Source: Serinibacter salmoneus
GTDB taxonomy: Bacteria; Actinomycetota; Actinomycetes; Actinomycetales; Beutenbergiaceae
Reading direction: 5' to 3'
NCBI RefSeq assembly: GCF_002563925.1
Contig: NZ_PDJD01000001.1
Location: 1,990,973 to 2,054,972, forward strand
Length of the DNA stretch: 64,000 bases
A program made the translations under genes and the position numbers. The stretch's first letter is position 1, and each line of letters starts with the position of its first letter. The notes under the pieces were generated by a model. That model was given only the letters and a program-made list of their open reading frames with translations, was not told the DNA's origin and did not search any database. This document shows positions 55,106 through 64,000 of the stretch, piece after piece.

Positions 55106-56230
55106 TCAGTCGCCGAAGCCGGTGCCGACCTTCCGCGCCGCCGCGACCCAGTCGTGGTCGGTGGGGACGAGCTTCACCCTCCCCGCCACGTCCTCGAGCG
55201 GGACCGGCGCCGTGCCCTGGCCCCGCGCCGCGACCATCACGCCGGAGACGCCCTCTGCCACCAGATCGGCGGCCGCGGACCCGATGCGGGTGGCGAGCTC
55301 GCGGTCCGCGGCCGAGGGTGACCCCCCGCGCTGCACGTACCCGAGGATCGTCACGCGCGCCTCCAGGCCGGTGCTGGCCTCGAGCTCGCGGGCGAGCTTG
55401 AAGGTGTGCTCGCGCTGGTTGTCCTCCACGTGCTTGAGGTGCTTGCGGGCCGCCGCCCGGGCGTCGGGGTCCTTGGAGTTCTTCACCAGGAGGCGGGCGG
55501 CCTCGTAGTCGGCGGTGTCCTCGGCGTCGCGGGCTCCCTCGGCGACCGCGACCACGGAGAACGTCGAGCCCTGCTCGGTGCGGCGACGGATCGTCTCGGC
55601 CACGCTCTCCACCGTGTAGGGGATCTCGGGGATGAGGATGATGTCGGCGCCACCCGCCACGCCCGCCCCCAGGGTCAGCCACCCGGCGCGGTGACCCATG
55701 ATCTCGGTGAGGATGATGCGGTGGTGGCTGTGCGCCGTCGAGTGCACCCGGTCGATCGCCTCGGTGGCGATCTCCATCGCGGTGGCGAACCCGAAGGACG
55801 TGTCCGTCTCGGCAATGTCGTTGTCGATCGTCTTGGGCAGGTGGATCACGTTCAGCCCAGCCTTGACCAGGCGCATCGCGTTCTTCGCGGTGCCGCCGCC
55901 CCCGAGCATCACCAGCGCGTCGAGGTTGTTCTTCTCGTAGTTCTCCACCACCCGCGGCACCATGTCCACCGGCCCCTCGTCGGTCGGGAACTTGTGCACC
56001 TTGTCCCGCGAGGTGCCCAGGATCGTGCCGCCCACCGTGAGGATGCCGGAGAGCGCGGAGCCTCCCAGGTCGATCGTGCGGTTCTCGACCAGACCGGTCA
56101 CGCCGTCGCGGAACCCGATGAGTTCCATCCCGTGGTAGCCGATCGCCGCCTTGCCGAAGCCGCGGATGGCGGCGTTCAGGCCGGGCGAATCGCCCCCGGC
56201 GGTGAGGATTCCGACGCGCTTGCTGGCCAT
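55106..56230 (-). CDS. pfkA: 6-phosphofructokinase
   Basis: A 374-residue phosphofructokinase that commits fructose-6-phosphate to glycolysis. The start [14 protein letters not shown] is diagnostic. The donor site reads G-G-G-G-T (110-114) with P-K-T-I-D-N-D (132-138). The combination of glycine in the G-G-D-G-T position and lysine before T-I-D-N-D belongs to the mixed-substrate (group III) PFKs; the glycine favours ATP over pyrophosphate, but this should be tested. GGGAGG precedes the ATG. Confidence 0.93.
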   Translation of the reverse strand: MASKRVGILTAGGDSPGLNAAIRGFGKAAIGYHGMELIGFRDGVTGLVENRTIDLGGSALSGILTVGGTILGTSRDKVHKFPTDEGPVDMVPRVVENYEKNNLDALVMLGGGGTAKNAMRLVKAGLNVIHLPKTIDNDIAETDTSFGFATAMEIATEAIDRVHSTAHSHHRIILTEIMGHRAGWLTLGAGVAGGADIILIPEIPYTVESVAETIRRRTEQGSTFSVVAVAEGARDAEDTADYEAARLLVKNSKDPDARAAARKHLKHVEDNQREHTFKLARELEASTGLEARVTILGYVQRGGSPSAADRELATRIGSAAADLVAEGVSGVMVAARGQGTAPVPLEDVAGRVKLVPTDHDWVAAARKVGTGFGD

Positions 56231-56495
56231 GCTGCCTCCCTGGCTCGGTGTCCGACGACGCCCAGTGTGGCGCAGCCATGTGTCCGGCATGCAACACGCA
56301 GGTCAGCGATTCCCGAGCGCCCAAGGGCCGCACGGGTCACCACACGCGCGCAACCCACCCCCACATACGCGCCGTCCGCGCCACGCGGCGCGCCTGCGTG
56401 CGCATTTGCCTCACGATGAGGATTCACCACCCGGCGATGGGTGTGTCGGCCGCCCAGGGGGTGACCCGGGGCAGCCGCCCCGATAGGTTCGAGGG
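56231..56495. other. Divergent region between pfkA and glgE
   Basis: 265 bases with both promoters. On the plus strand GTGACC (56461-56466), 17 bases, TAGGTT (56484-56489) end 6 bases before the glgE GTG. I see no gene or RNA structure here that I can support. Confidence 0.5.
56461..56495 (+). promoter_or_regulatory. Predicted leaderless promoter of glgE operon
   Basis: -35-like GTGACC, a 17-base spacer and -10-like TAGGTT place the transcription start at or next to the GTG start codon at 56496. The only G-rich segment (GAGGG) is immediately next to the start codon, too close to be a Shine-Dalgarno. Confidence 0.55.
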
Positions 56496-58514
56496 GTGAG
56501 CATCGAGATCCCGCGCCCCACGCCCCGCGTCCCGATCGGTCGCATCCCGGTCATCGACGTCGCCCCGACCTTCGAGAACGGCCGCTGGCCCACCAAGGCG
56601 GTCGTCGGCGAGGTGGTCACGATCCGCGCCACCGTGTTCCGCGAGGGGCACGACGCCGTCGCGGCCAGCCTGGTGCTGACCTCACCGACCGGCGAGGAGA
56701 CCCGGGTGCGGATGGACTGCGTCAACGCGGGCCTGGATCTGCACGTCGCCCAGATGGTCCCCACCAGCGAGGGCGAGTGGACCTTCCATGTGGAGGGGTG
56801 GAGCGACCCGTGGGCCACCTGGGTGCACGACGCCGAGATCAAGGTCGCCGCCGGGATCGACGTGGAGCTCATGCTCGCCGAGGGCGCGATCGTGCTCGAG
56901 CGCGCCGCACGGGAGCGGGAGGCGAGTACCCCGGGGGCGGTGCTGCTGGAGCGCACGGCCACCTACCTGCGCGACCTCTCCCAGCCCGCGATGTCCCGCT
57001 TCGCCGCGGCGCGCGCCCCTCAGGTGGATCAGGAGCTCGCGAGCGACCCGCTGCGTGACTTCGTCTCCCCCTCGGCGGCCTATCCGCTCACCGTGCACCG
57101 TGAGCGTGCCCTGTACGGCGCGTGGTACGAGATCTTCCCGCGCTCCGAGGGCGCCTGGCAGAACAGCGACGGCACCTGGAACTCCGGCACCCTGCGCACC
57201 GCCGCCGCCGGCCTGGACCGGGTGGCCGCGATGGGCTTCGACGTCATCTACCTCACCCCGATCCACCCGATCGGCACCACCAACCGCAAGGGCCCGAACA
57301 ACACCCTCACCGCCGGCCCCGCGGACCCCGGATCGCCCTACGGCATCGGCGCCCCCGAGGGCGGCCACGACGCCATCCACCCGGACCTGGGCACCTTCGC
57401 CGACTTCGACGCGTTCGTGGCCCGCGCCCGGGAGCTCGACCTCGAGGTCGCGCTGGACATCGCGCTGCAGGCCTCCCCGGACCACCCGTGGGTGGCCGAA
57501 CACCCGGAGTGGTTCACCACCCGGGCCGACGGGTCGATCGCCTACGCGGAGAACCCGCCGAAGAAGTACCAGGACATCTACCCCCTGAACTTCGACAACG
57601 ACCCCGAGGGCATCTACCAGGCGATGCGGGACATGATCATGCTGTGGATCGAGCACGGCGTGACGCTCTTCCGCGTGGACAACCCCCACACCAAGCCGCT
57701 GGTGTTCTGGGAGCGTCTGTTGGGCGAGGTGGCCGAGAGCCACCCCGAGGTGCTGTTCCTGTCCGAGGCCTTCACCAAGCCCGCGATGATGCGCACCCTG
57801 GCCGCCATCGGGTTCCACCAGTCCTACACCTACTTCACCTGGCGCACCGAGAAGGCCGAGATCGAGGAGTACCTGCGGGAGGTCTCCGGCGACCTGGCCT
57901 CGGTGATGCGGCCCTCGTTCTGGCCCACCACGCACGACATCCTCACCCCCCAGATGCAGTCCGGTGGGGTGACGGTGTTCGCGATCCGGGCGGTGCTGGC
58001 GGCCCTCGCCTCCCCCACCTACGGCATCTACTCCGGTTACGAGCTGGTGGAGAACGTGGCCCGGCCCGGCGCGGCGGAGCAGATCGACAACGAGAAGTAC
58101 CAGTACGTGGCGCGCGACTGGCAGCGGGCCGAGAGCATCGGCATCTCCCGCCTGCTGACCCAGCTCAACGCCATCCGCCGCCGCCACCCCGCGCTGCAGC
58201 AACTGCGCAACCTCACGGTGCACGCCACCAGCGACGACGCGATCCTCGCCTTCTCCCACCACCTGGCCCCCGAGCACTCCCCCACCGGGCAGGCGGACAC
58301 CGTGATCGTGGTGGTGACCCTCGATCCGTTCGCCACCCGGGAGGGTAGTGTTTACCTGGACCTGGCAGCACTGGAGCTGCAGGCCGCGGCGGGTGCCACG
58401 TTCACCGTCACGGACGAGCTCTCCGGTGCCACCTGGCAGTGGGGAGGAGAGAACTACGTGCGACTCGATCCGCGATTCAACGTCGCTCACGTGCTGCGGG
58501 TGAGCCATGCCTGA
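56496..58514 (+). CDS. glgE: Alpha-1,4-glucan:maltose-1-phosphate maltosyltransferase
   Basis: GlgE polymerises maltose-1-phosphate into alpha-1,4-glucan. The 672-residue product has an N-terminal beta-sandwich (residues 15-115), an insert domain, the GH13 barrel and a C-terminal beta domain. The nucleophile D395 (F-R-V-D-N-P-H-T-K-P) and acid/base E424 (F-L-S-E-A-F-T-K-P) sit within one residue of those in the Streptomyces coelicolor enzyme (D394, E423). N-K-G-P-N-N-T and G-A-P-E-G-G-H are GlgE-specific. It overlaps treS by 8 bases. Confidence 0.96.
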   Translation: MSIEIPRPTPRVPIGRIPVIDVAPTFENGRWPTKAVVGEVVTIRATVFREGHDAVAASLVLTSPTGEETRVRMDCVNAGLDLHVAQMVPTSEGEWTFHVEGWSDPWATWVHDAEIKVAAGIDVELMLAEGAIVLERAAREREASTPGAVLLERTATYLRDLSQPAMSRFAAARAPQVDQELASDPLRDFVSPSAAYPLTVHRERALYGAWYEIFPRSEGAWQNSDGTWNSGTLRTAAAGLDRVAAMGFDVIYLTPIHPIGTTNRKGPNNTLTAGPADPGSPYGIGAPEGGHDAIHPDLGTFADFDAFVARARELDLEVALDIALQASPDHPWVAEHPEWFTTRADGSIAYAENPPKKYQDIYPLNFDNDPEGIYQAMRDMIMLWIEHGVTLFRVDNPHTKPLVFWERLLGEVAESHPEVLFLSEAFTKPAMMRTLAAIGFHQSYTYFTWRTEKAEIEEYLREVSGDLASVMRPSFWPTTHDILTPQMQSGGVTVFAIRAVLAALASPTYGIYSGYELVENVARPGAAEQIDNEKYQYVARDWQRAESIGISRLLTQLNAIRRRHPALQQLRNLTVHATSDDAILAFSHHLAPEHSPTGQADTVIVVVTLDPFATREGSVYLDLAALELQAAAGATFTVTDELSGATWQWGGENYVRLDPRFNVAHVLRVSHA

Positions 58515-60261
58515 GGTGGCCATGCCTCCCCCCGAGACCACCGATCAGCGCAGGATGCCCGACGGCACTGCGTCCACGGGCACAGCACCCGTGGACCGGC
58601 GGGCGGACGATCCGCAGTGGTACCGCAGCGCCGTCTTCTACGAGGTGCTGCTGCGCGCCTTCGAGGACACCACCGGCAGCGGCTCGGGCGACATCAACGG
58701 CCTGATCAACCGGCTGGACTACCTGCAGTGGCTGGGCGTGGACTGCCTCTGGCTGCCCCCGTTCTTCCCCTCACCGCTGCGCGACGGCGGCTACGACGTG
58801 GCCGACTACACGGCGGTCGCGAGCCAGTACGGCACGATCGAGGACTTCCAACGCCTGGTCACCGAACTGCACGCCCGCGGCATGCGGATCGTGATCGACC
58901 TGGTGATGAACCACACCAGCGATGCGCACCCGTGGTTCCAGGCCTCCCGCAGCGACCCCGAGGGGCCCTACGGCGACTACTACGTGTGGTCCGACACCAA
59001 CACCGGCTACCAGGACGCCCGCATCATCTTCGTGGACACGGAGACCTCGAACTGGACGTTCGACCCGGTGCGCAAGCAGTACTTCTGGCACCGCTTCTTC
59101 TCCCACCAGCCGGACCTGAACTTCGAGAACCCGGCCGTGCAGGAGGCGATGTTCGACGTGGTGCGGTTCTGGCTGCGCACCGGCGTGGACGGGTTCCGCC
59201 TGGACGCCGTGCCCTACCTCTTCGAGGAGGAGGGCACCAACGGGGAGAACCTGCCCGCCACCCACGAGTTCCTCGCGGACCTGCGCGCCATGGTCGATGC
59301 GGAGGCGCCCGGCACGGTGCTGCTGGCGGAGGCCAACCAGTGGCCGCAGGACGTGGTCGCCTACTTCGGCACCCCCGAGCGGCCCGAGTGCCACATGTGT
59401 TTCCACTTCCCGGTGATGCCGCGCATCTACTACGGGCTGCGGGACCAGCGTGCCAACAACATCCGCGAGATCATGGCGGAGACCCCGGCGATCCCCGAGG
59501 GCGCCCAGTGGGGCACGTTCCTGCGCAACCACGACGAGCTCACCCTGGAGATGGTCTCCACGAACGAGCGCGCCGCGATGTACGGCTGGTACGCGGACGA
59601 CCCACGGATGCGCGCCAACATCGGCATCCGGCGGCGCCTCGCGCCGCTGCTGGGCAACTCGCGGGCCGAGATCGAGCTCGCGCACGCCCTGCTGATGTCC
59701 CTGCCCGGTTCCCCGTGCCTGTACTACGGGGACGAGATCGGGATGGGGGACAACATCTGGCTCCCGGACCGGGACGGGGTGCGTACCCCGATGCAGTGGA
59801 CCCCGGACCGCAACGCGGGCTTCTCCTCGGCCGACCCCGGCAAGCTCTACCTGCCGGTGGTGCAGTCCTTGGCCTACAACCACGCGGCGGTGAACGTGGA
59901 GGCCGCACAGGCCCAGCCCACCTCTCTGCTGCACTGGATCCGGGGGCTGCTCGCGGTGCGCCGCGCGCACCCGGCGTTCGGCGCCGGGGAGTACGTGCCC
60001 TTGGAGTCCGACGCCGAGGAGGTGCTGGCGTTCCTGCGCCGGCTGCCCGGACGTGAGGGCGGTGAGACGGTGCTGTGCGTGGCCAACCTCGCCAACACCC
60101 CACGCACCGCGACCATCACCCTGCCGGACATCCCCGGCGGCACGTTGACCGATCTGTTCGGCGGTGCAGCCTTCCCGCCGATCGTGGACACCGGCAGCGG
60201 GCAGGGCAGCGTGATGCTCACCTTCGGCTCCCGTGACTTCTTCTGGTTGGAGGTGGGCTGA
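58507..60261 (+). CDS. treS: Trehalose synthase (maltose/trehalose isomerase)
   Basis: TreS interconverts trehalose and maltose and so feeds maltose to Mak. The 584-residue GH13 protein has a disordered N-terminus of about 37 residues, then the barrel with nucleophile D233 ([10 protein letters not shown]), acid/base E275 (L-L-A-E-A-N-Q-W-P) and the third acid in L-R-N-H-D-E-L. The [15 protein letters not shown] motif is typical. It overlaps glgE by 8 bases and the fusion gene by one base. Confidence 0.95.
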   Translation: MPEVAMPPPETTDQRRMPDGTASTGTAPVDRRADDPQWYRSAVFYEVLLRAFEDTTGSGSGDINGLINRLDYLQWLGVDCLWLPPFFPSPLRDGGYDVADYTAVASQYGTIEDFQRLVTELHARGMRIVIDLVMNHTSDAHPWFQASRSDPEGPYGDYYVWSDTNTGYQDARIIFVDTETSNWTFDPVRKQYFWHRFFSHQPDLNFENPAVQEAMFDVVRFWLRTGVDGFRLDAVPYLFEEEGTNGENLPATHEFLADLRAMVDAEAPGTVLLAEANQWPQDVVAYFGTPERPECHMCFHFPVMPRIYYGLRDQRANNIREIMAETPAIPEGAQWGTFLRNHDELTLEMVSTNERAAMYGWYADDPRMRANIGIRRRLAPLLGNSRAEIELAHALLMSLPGSPCLYYGDEIGMGDNIWLPDRDGVRTPMQWTPDRNAGFSSADPGKLYLPVVQSLAYNHAAVNVEAAQAQPTSLLHWIRGLLAVRRAHPAFGAGEYVPLESDAEEVLAFLRRLPGREGGETVLCVANLANTPRTATITLPDIPGGTLTDLFGGAAFPPIVDTGSGQGSVMLTFGSRDFFWLEVG

Positions 60262-63200
60262 TGGCCATCCTGCACCCGGAGGCGAGGCTGAGTCCCTCGA
60301 AGTTGGACGTGCTCGCCCGCTGGATGCCCAGGCAGCGCTGGTTCGCGGACAAGACCGGCGGTGAGCCCTCGCTGCGTTACCTCGGCGGGTACCGGATCGA
60401 CGACCCGGCCGGCGAGGTGGGCGTCGAGGTACTGATCGTGGCCGACGACGCCCCGCTGGCCACCGGAGGTTCCCCCGTCACCTACCAGGTGCCGCTGACC
60501 TACCGCGGGCGGGAGGACCCCGCCCTCGCGCACGCCCTGCTCGGGGTGGCGAACCACTCCGTGCTCGGCACGCGCTGGATCTACGACGCCCCCCACGACC
60601 CGGTCTTCGCCGCCGGCCTGCTGGGGGTGCTCATCGGCACCGCGGCGCCGCAGGCGGGACGCGTCTCCGAGACGCCCGAACCGCGGGTGGTGGGCCACAC
60701 CCTGGCCGATCGCCGCGACCTGGTGCTCGCCCAGCACGGGGTGCTGCGCGGGGAGCAGTCCAACACCTCCATGATCCTGCAGGTCACCCACGCGGCGGGC
60801 GGGGAGGCGGACCCGGTCATGGTCAAGCTCTTCCGGGTGCTCGCGGCGGGCAGCAATCCCGACGTCGAGGTGGCCGGGGCGCTCACCGCGCTCGGGTCCC
60901 CGGTGGTGCCGCCCGTGATCGGGTCGATCGACGGCGCCTGGCAGGAGGCCACGAGCGGCGCCGAGGTCACGGGGCAACTGGCGTTCGCCCAGACCTTCCT
61001 GCCCGGAGTGGAGGACGCCTGGCGGGTGGCGACCCGCGCGGCCGCCGCCGGGGAGGACTTCACCGCACCGGCCCGTGAACTCGGCGAGGCCACCGCCCGC
61101 CTGCACACCGATCTGGCGCGGGCCCTGGGTCGCACCGCGGTCACCGAGACGGAGAAGGAGCGCCTGCTCACCAGCCTGCGCCGCCGCGCGCAGGACGCCC
61201 AGAGCGTGTTGGGGGACTCGCCTCAGGTGAGCGACGCCGTCGAGCACCTCATCGCCGAGTTGGACGCCCTGTCGCACTGGCCTGATCTGCAGCGCATCCA
61301 CGGCGACTACCACCTCGGGCAGGTGCTGCGCACCGCCCAGGGCTGGGTGGCGATCGACTTCGAGGGCGAGCCGCTGCGGCCGCTCGCGGAGCGCTCGCTG
61401 CCGGATCTCGCGCTGCGGGACGTGGCCGGGATGCTGCGCTCCTTCGACTACGCGGGTGGCAGCGCCGAGCTCACGGGCCTGGACGCACGCGCGTGGGTCG
61501 CCGCCGCCCGGCAGGCGTTCCTCGCCGGGTACGCGCCGGGCGAGGACCACGCCACCGCACTGCTGCTCGGTGCGCTCGAACTGGACAAGGCGCTGTACGA
61601 GGCCGTCTACGAGGCCCGCAACCGCCCGGACTGGCTGGAGATCCCCCGCGCCGCGCTGCGCCGCCTGCTGACCGGCACCCCCGACCCCGAATCACCCACC
61701 ACAGATGGAGACACTATGTCCGCCTCACCGCGGCCGCGCGTGGTCGACCACGCCGTCCTGGGCCCCGTGGCCCGGGGCGAGTACCCGCTGCCGCATGATG
61801 TCCTCGGTGTGCACCTCGACGACGACGTCGCGACCTTCCGCACCCGCCGCCCCCTTGCACAGTCCGTCACCTTCCTCGTGGCCGATCCCGCCGGCGGTGA
61901 GCCCGCGCGGCTGGAGGCCGAGCACGAGGTGGACGGCATCTGGGTGGCGGCCGCCGGATGGGCGGGTGAGGGCGTCCCGGACTACCGGGTGGAGGTGACC
62001 TACGACGGCGTGGCCTCCGTGGTCGACGAGCCGTACCGGTTCTGGCCCACGGTGGGCGAGATGGACCTCTACCTCATCGGCGAGGGCCGCCACGAGCGGC
62101 TGTGGGACGCCCTCGGTTCCCACGTGCGCACCTACCCCTCCGCCTTCGGGGAGGTCAGCGGTGTCTCCTTCGCGGTGTGGGCCCCGAATGCCTCCGCGGT
62201 GCGGGTGGTGACGGACTCCACCGGCTGGGACGGCTCAGCCGCCGCGATGCGTTCCCTGGGCGGCAGCGGCGTGTGGGAGTTGTTCCTGCCCGGCGCCCGC
62301 GCCGGGCACCGGTACAAGTACGAGATCCGGCATCAGGACGGCTCCTGGCACCAGAAGGCCGACCCGATGGCCCGGGCCACCGAGACGCCGCCCGCCACCG
62401 CCTCGGTGGTGACGGACTCGGACTACACCTGGAACGACGACGCGTGGATGACGGCGCGCGCCGCCATCGATCAGCACAACACCGCGATGTCGGTCTACGA
62501 GGTGCACCTGGGCTCGTGGAAGAAGGGGATGAGCTACCGCCGCGCCGCGGAGGAGCTGGTGGAGTACGTCACCTGGCTCGGTTTCACGCACGTGGAGTTC
62601 ATGCCGCTCGCGGAGCACCCGTTCGGCGGCTCCTGGGGGTACCAGGTGACCTCCTACTACGCGCCCTCGGCGCGGTTCGGGAACCCGGACGAGCTGCGGT
62701 ACCTGATCGACCGCCTGCACCAGGCCGGGATCGGCGTGATCCTGGACTGGGTGCCGGCGCACTTCCCGAAGGACGACTTCGCCCTGGCGCGTTTCGACGG
62801 GACCGCGCTGTACGAGCACCCGGACCCGCGGCGCGGGGAGCAGATGGACTGGGGCACGTACGTGTTCAACTTCGGCCGCACCGAGGTGCGCAACTTCCTG
62901 GTGGCCAATGCCAGTTACTGGCTTCAGGAGTTCCACGTGGACGGCCTGCGGGTGGATGCGGTGGCCTCCATGCTCTACCTGGACTACTCCCGCAAGGACG
63001 GGGAGTGGGAGCCGAACATGTACGGCGGCCGGGAGAACCTCGAGGCGATCTCGCTGCTGCAGGAGGCCAACGCCGTGGCCTACCGATCCGCCCCCGGGGT
63101 GGTCATGATCGCGGAGGAGTCCACCTCCTTCCCCGGCGTCACCCGCCCCACCGATCACGGCGGGCTCGGGTTCGGCTTCAAGTGGAACATGGGGTGGATG

Positions 63201-63923
63201 AACGACACCCTGCGCTACATCGCCGAGGACCCGGTGAACCGGCGCTACCACCACGGCGAGCTGACGTTCTCCCTGATCTACGCCTTCTCCGAGCAGTTCA
63301 TCCTGCCCTTCTCCCACGATGAGGTGGTGCACGGGAAGGGCTCCCTGCTGGGCAAGATGCCCGGCGACCACCGCACGAAGCTCGCCGGGGTGCGGGGGCT
63401 GCTGGCCTACCAGTGGTCCCACCCGGGCAAGCAGTTGCTGTTCATGGGCCAGGAGTTCGCCCAGGGCGCGGAGTGGAACGAGGAGCGGGGCCTGGACTGG
63501 TGGCACCTGGACGACCCGGGCCACCGGGGCGTGACGGACCTGGTGCGCCGGATGAACGCGATCTACGCCGCCGAGCCGGCCCTGTGGGGCGATGACCACT
63601 CCCCCGCGGGCTTCCAGTGGCTGGACTCCAACGACGGCGACCGCAACGCCCTGGTGTACCTGCGGCGTTTCGAGGACCGGGTGATCGTGTGCGTGCAGAG
63701 CTTCGCGGGTGCCACCCACGAGGGGTACCGGATCCCGCTGCCCTCGGGTGGCACGTGGCGCGAGGTGCTCAACACCGACGCCGAGGAGTACGGCGGCTAT
63801 GGCGTGGGCAACCTCGGTGCGGTGCAGGCGCAGGAGACGCCGCACTACGGGCAGCCCTACTCCGCGGACATCCGGCTGCCAGCACTCGGCGCGGTGTGGC
63901 TGGTCCCGGAGGAGCAGGCCTGA
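60261..63923 (+). CDS. glgB: Maltokinase-glycogen branching enzyme fusion (Mak-GlgB)
   Basis: A single 1220-residue frame joins two enzymes of the GlgE pathway. Residues 1-475 are maltokinase (Mak/Pep2): an N-terminal cap domain, R-G-E-Q-S-N-T-S, then the kinase loop H-G-D-Y-H (D349) and I-D-F-E-G-E-P. Residues 486-1220 are GlgB (GH13): two beta domains and a barrel with D899 (L-R-V-D-A-V), E952 (I-A-E-E-S-T) and D1020 (S-H-D-E-V). The linker is only about 15 residues ([13 protein letters not shown]). An internal ATG at codon 486, 5 bases after GGAG, could also make free GlgB. Confidence 0.95.
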   Translation: MAILHPEARLSPSKLDVLARWMPRQRWFADKTGGEPSLRYLGGYRIDDPAGEVGVEVLIVADDAPLATGGSPVTYQVPLTYRGREDPALAHALLGVANHSVLGTRWIYDAPHDPVFAAGLLGVLIGTAAPQAGRVSETPEPRVVGHTLADRRDLVLAQHGVLRGEQSNTSMILQVTHAAGGEADPVMVKLFRVLAAGSNPDVEVAGALTALGSPVVPPVIGSIDGAWQEATSGAEVTGQLAFAQTFLPGVEDAWRVATRAAAAGEDFTAPARELGEATARLHTDLARALGRTAVTETEKERLLTSLRRRAQDAQSVLGDSPQVSDAVEHLIAELDALSHWPDLQRIHGDYHLGQVLRTAQGWVAIDFEGEPLRPLAERSLPDLALRDVAGMLRSFDYAGGSAELTGLDARAWVAAARQAFLAGYAPGEDHATALLLGALELDKALYEAVYEARNRPDWLEIPRAALRRLLTGTPDPESPTTDGDTMSASPRPRVVDHAVLGPVARGEYPLPHDVLGVHLDDDVATFRTRRPLAQSVTFLVADPAGGEPARLEAEHEVDGIWVAAAGWAGEGVPDYRVEVTYDGVASVVDEPYRFWPTVGEMDLYLIGEGRHERLWDALGSHVRTYPSAFGEVSGVSFAVWAPNASAVRVVTDSTGWDGSAAAMRSLGGSGVWELFLPGARAGHRYKYEIRHQDGSWHQKADPMARATETPPATASVVTDSDYTWNDDAWMTARAAIDQHNTAMSVYEVHLGSWKKGMSYRRAAEELVEYVTWLGFTHVEFMPLAEHPFGGSWGYQVTSYYAPSARFGNPDELRYLIDRLHQAGIGVILDWVPAHFPKDDFALARFDGTALYEHPDPRRGEQMDWGTYVFNFGRTEVRNFLVANASYWLQEFHVDGLRVDAVASMLYLDYSRKDGEWEPNMYGGRENLEAISLLQEANAVAYRSAPGVVMIAEESTSFPGVTRPTDHGGLGFGFKWNMGWMNDTLRYIAEDPVNRRYHHGELTFSLIYAFSEQFILPFSHDEVVHGKGSLLGKMPGDHRTKLAGVRGLLAYQWSHPGKQLLFMGQEFAQGAEWNEERGLDWWHLDDPGHRGVTDLVRRMNAIYAAEPALWGDDHSPAGFQWLDSNDGDRNALVYLRRFEDRVIVCVQSFAGATHEGYRIPLPSGGTWREVLNTDAEEYGGYGVGNLGAVQAQETPHYGQPYSADIRLPALGAVWLVPEEQA
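61707..61718 (+). promoter_or_regulatory. Internal ribosome-binding site and start for GlgB
   Basis: GGAG (61707-61710), 5 bases, ATG (61716-61718) lie in the linker codons between the Mak and GlgB parts, in the GlgB frame. The GlgB part alone would have 735 residues, a normal length for the free enzyme. Confidence 0.5.
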
Positions 63924-63936
63924 ACCACCGGTGACG

Positions 63937-63975
63937 GCAGCGGGGCCCGCAGCGCGTTGCTGCGGGCCCCGCTGC
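63937..63975 (+). terminator. Terminator of the glgE-treS-mak/glgB operon
   Basis: A perfect 17-bp stem (63937-63953 with 63959-63975) with a 5-base loop begins 14 bases past the stop. It lacks a U-tract. Confidence 0.85.
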
Positions 63976-64000
63976 GGTCTCGGCTGCTCCCTTTCCCCTG

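Overview
The window is chromosomal DNA from a high-G+C actinobacterium, most likely order Micrococcales (Beutenbergiaceae, Ruaniaceae or Bogoriellaceae are my best but weak guesses). The grounds are strong G/C bias at third codon positions, many GTG starts, a 23S of about 3.1 kb, tRNA-free rRNA spacers, a complete GlgE glucan pathway, and a gene backbone like that around ligA in Mycobacterium tuberculosis (gatCAB, ligA, the Rv3015c-like gene, mnmA, a cysteine desulfurase, etfAB). All functional calls come from reading the translations; no database search was run.

Layout. 1-8.9 kb: two rRNA operons in direct orientation on the minus strand. The left one is cut by the window edge. Between them sits a two-gene YCII/DGPF plus ECF42 sigma-factor operon. 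8.9-15.4 kb: ilvD, a membrane protein, and gatC-gatA-gatB followed by a DtxR/MntR-type regulator. 15.4-22.6 kb: a LapA-like protein, the 5-oxoprolinase operon (pxpABC plus a conserved hypothetical), and two paralogous DHA2 drug exporters around a TetR gene with a nested palindromic operator. 22.7-30.9 kb: ligA, a broken vapB, a GNAT acetyltransferase, a MetE-like protein, a lipoprotein, then a small low-G+C island inserted at the 3' end of mnmA. The island is flanked by a second, decayed copy of that 3' end. It carries a secreted Ala/Gly-rich protein overlapped by a small two-helix membrane protein.

31-41.7 kb: vapBC, metG, a NodIJ/Drr-type ABC exporter, and an amino-sugar locus made of a ROK repressor, a binding protein, two permeases and a ROK kinase. 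A GH20 hexosaminidase at 41.6-43 kb carries an operator resembling the one at the ROK gene. 43-47 kb: a GalT-like DUF4921 protein, an epimerase and an aldehyde dehydrogenase. 47-51.8 kb: etfB-etfA, a kinase-fold protein, a YrhK-like protein and a cysteine desulfurase. 51.9-64 kb: glgX, a hypothetical gene, pfkA, and the operon glgE-treS-(mak-glgB). TreS makes maltose from trehalose, Mak phosphorylates it, GlgE polymerises maltose-1-phosphate, GlgB branches the glucan and GlgX debranches it.

The most unusual items are the mnmA mini-island with its possible effector/partner pair, the rRNA repeats whose identity stops exactly at the promoter -10 box, the shared ROK operator, a recurring leaderless-promoter layout (TAnnnT, then 5-6 bases, then the start codon), and the maltokinase-branching enzyme fusion with an internal start site.
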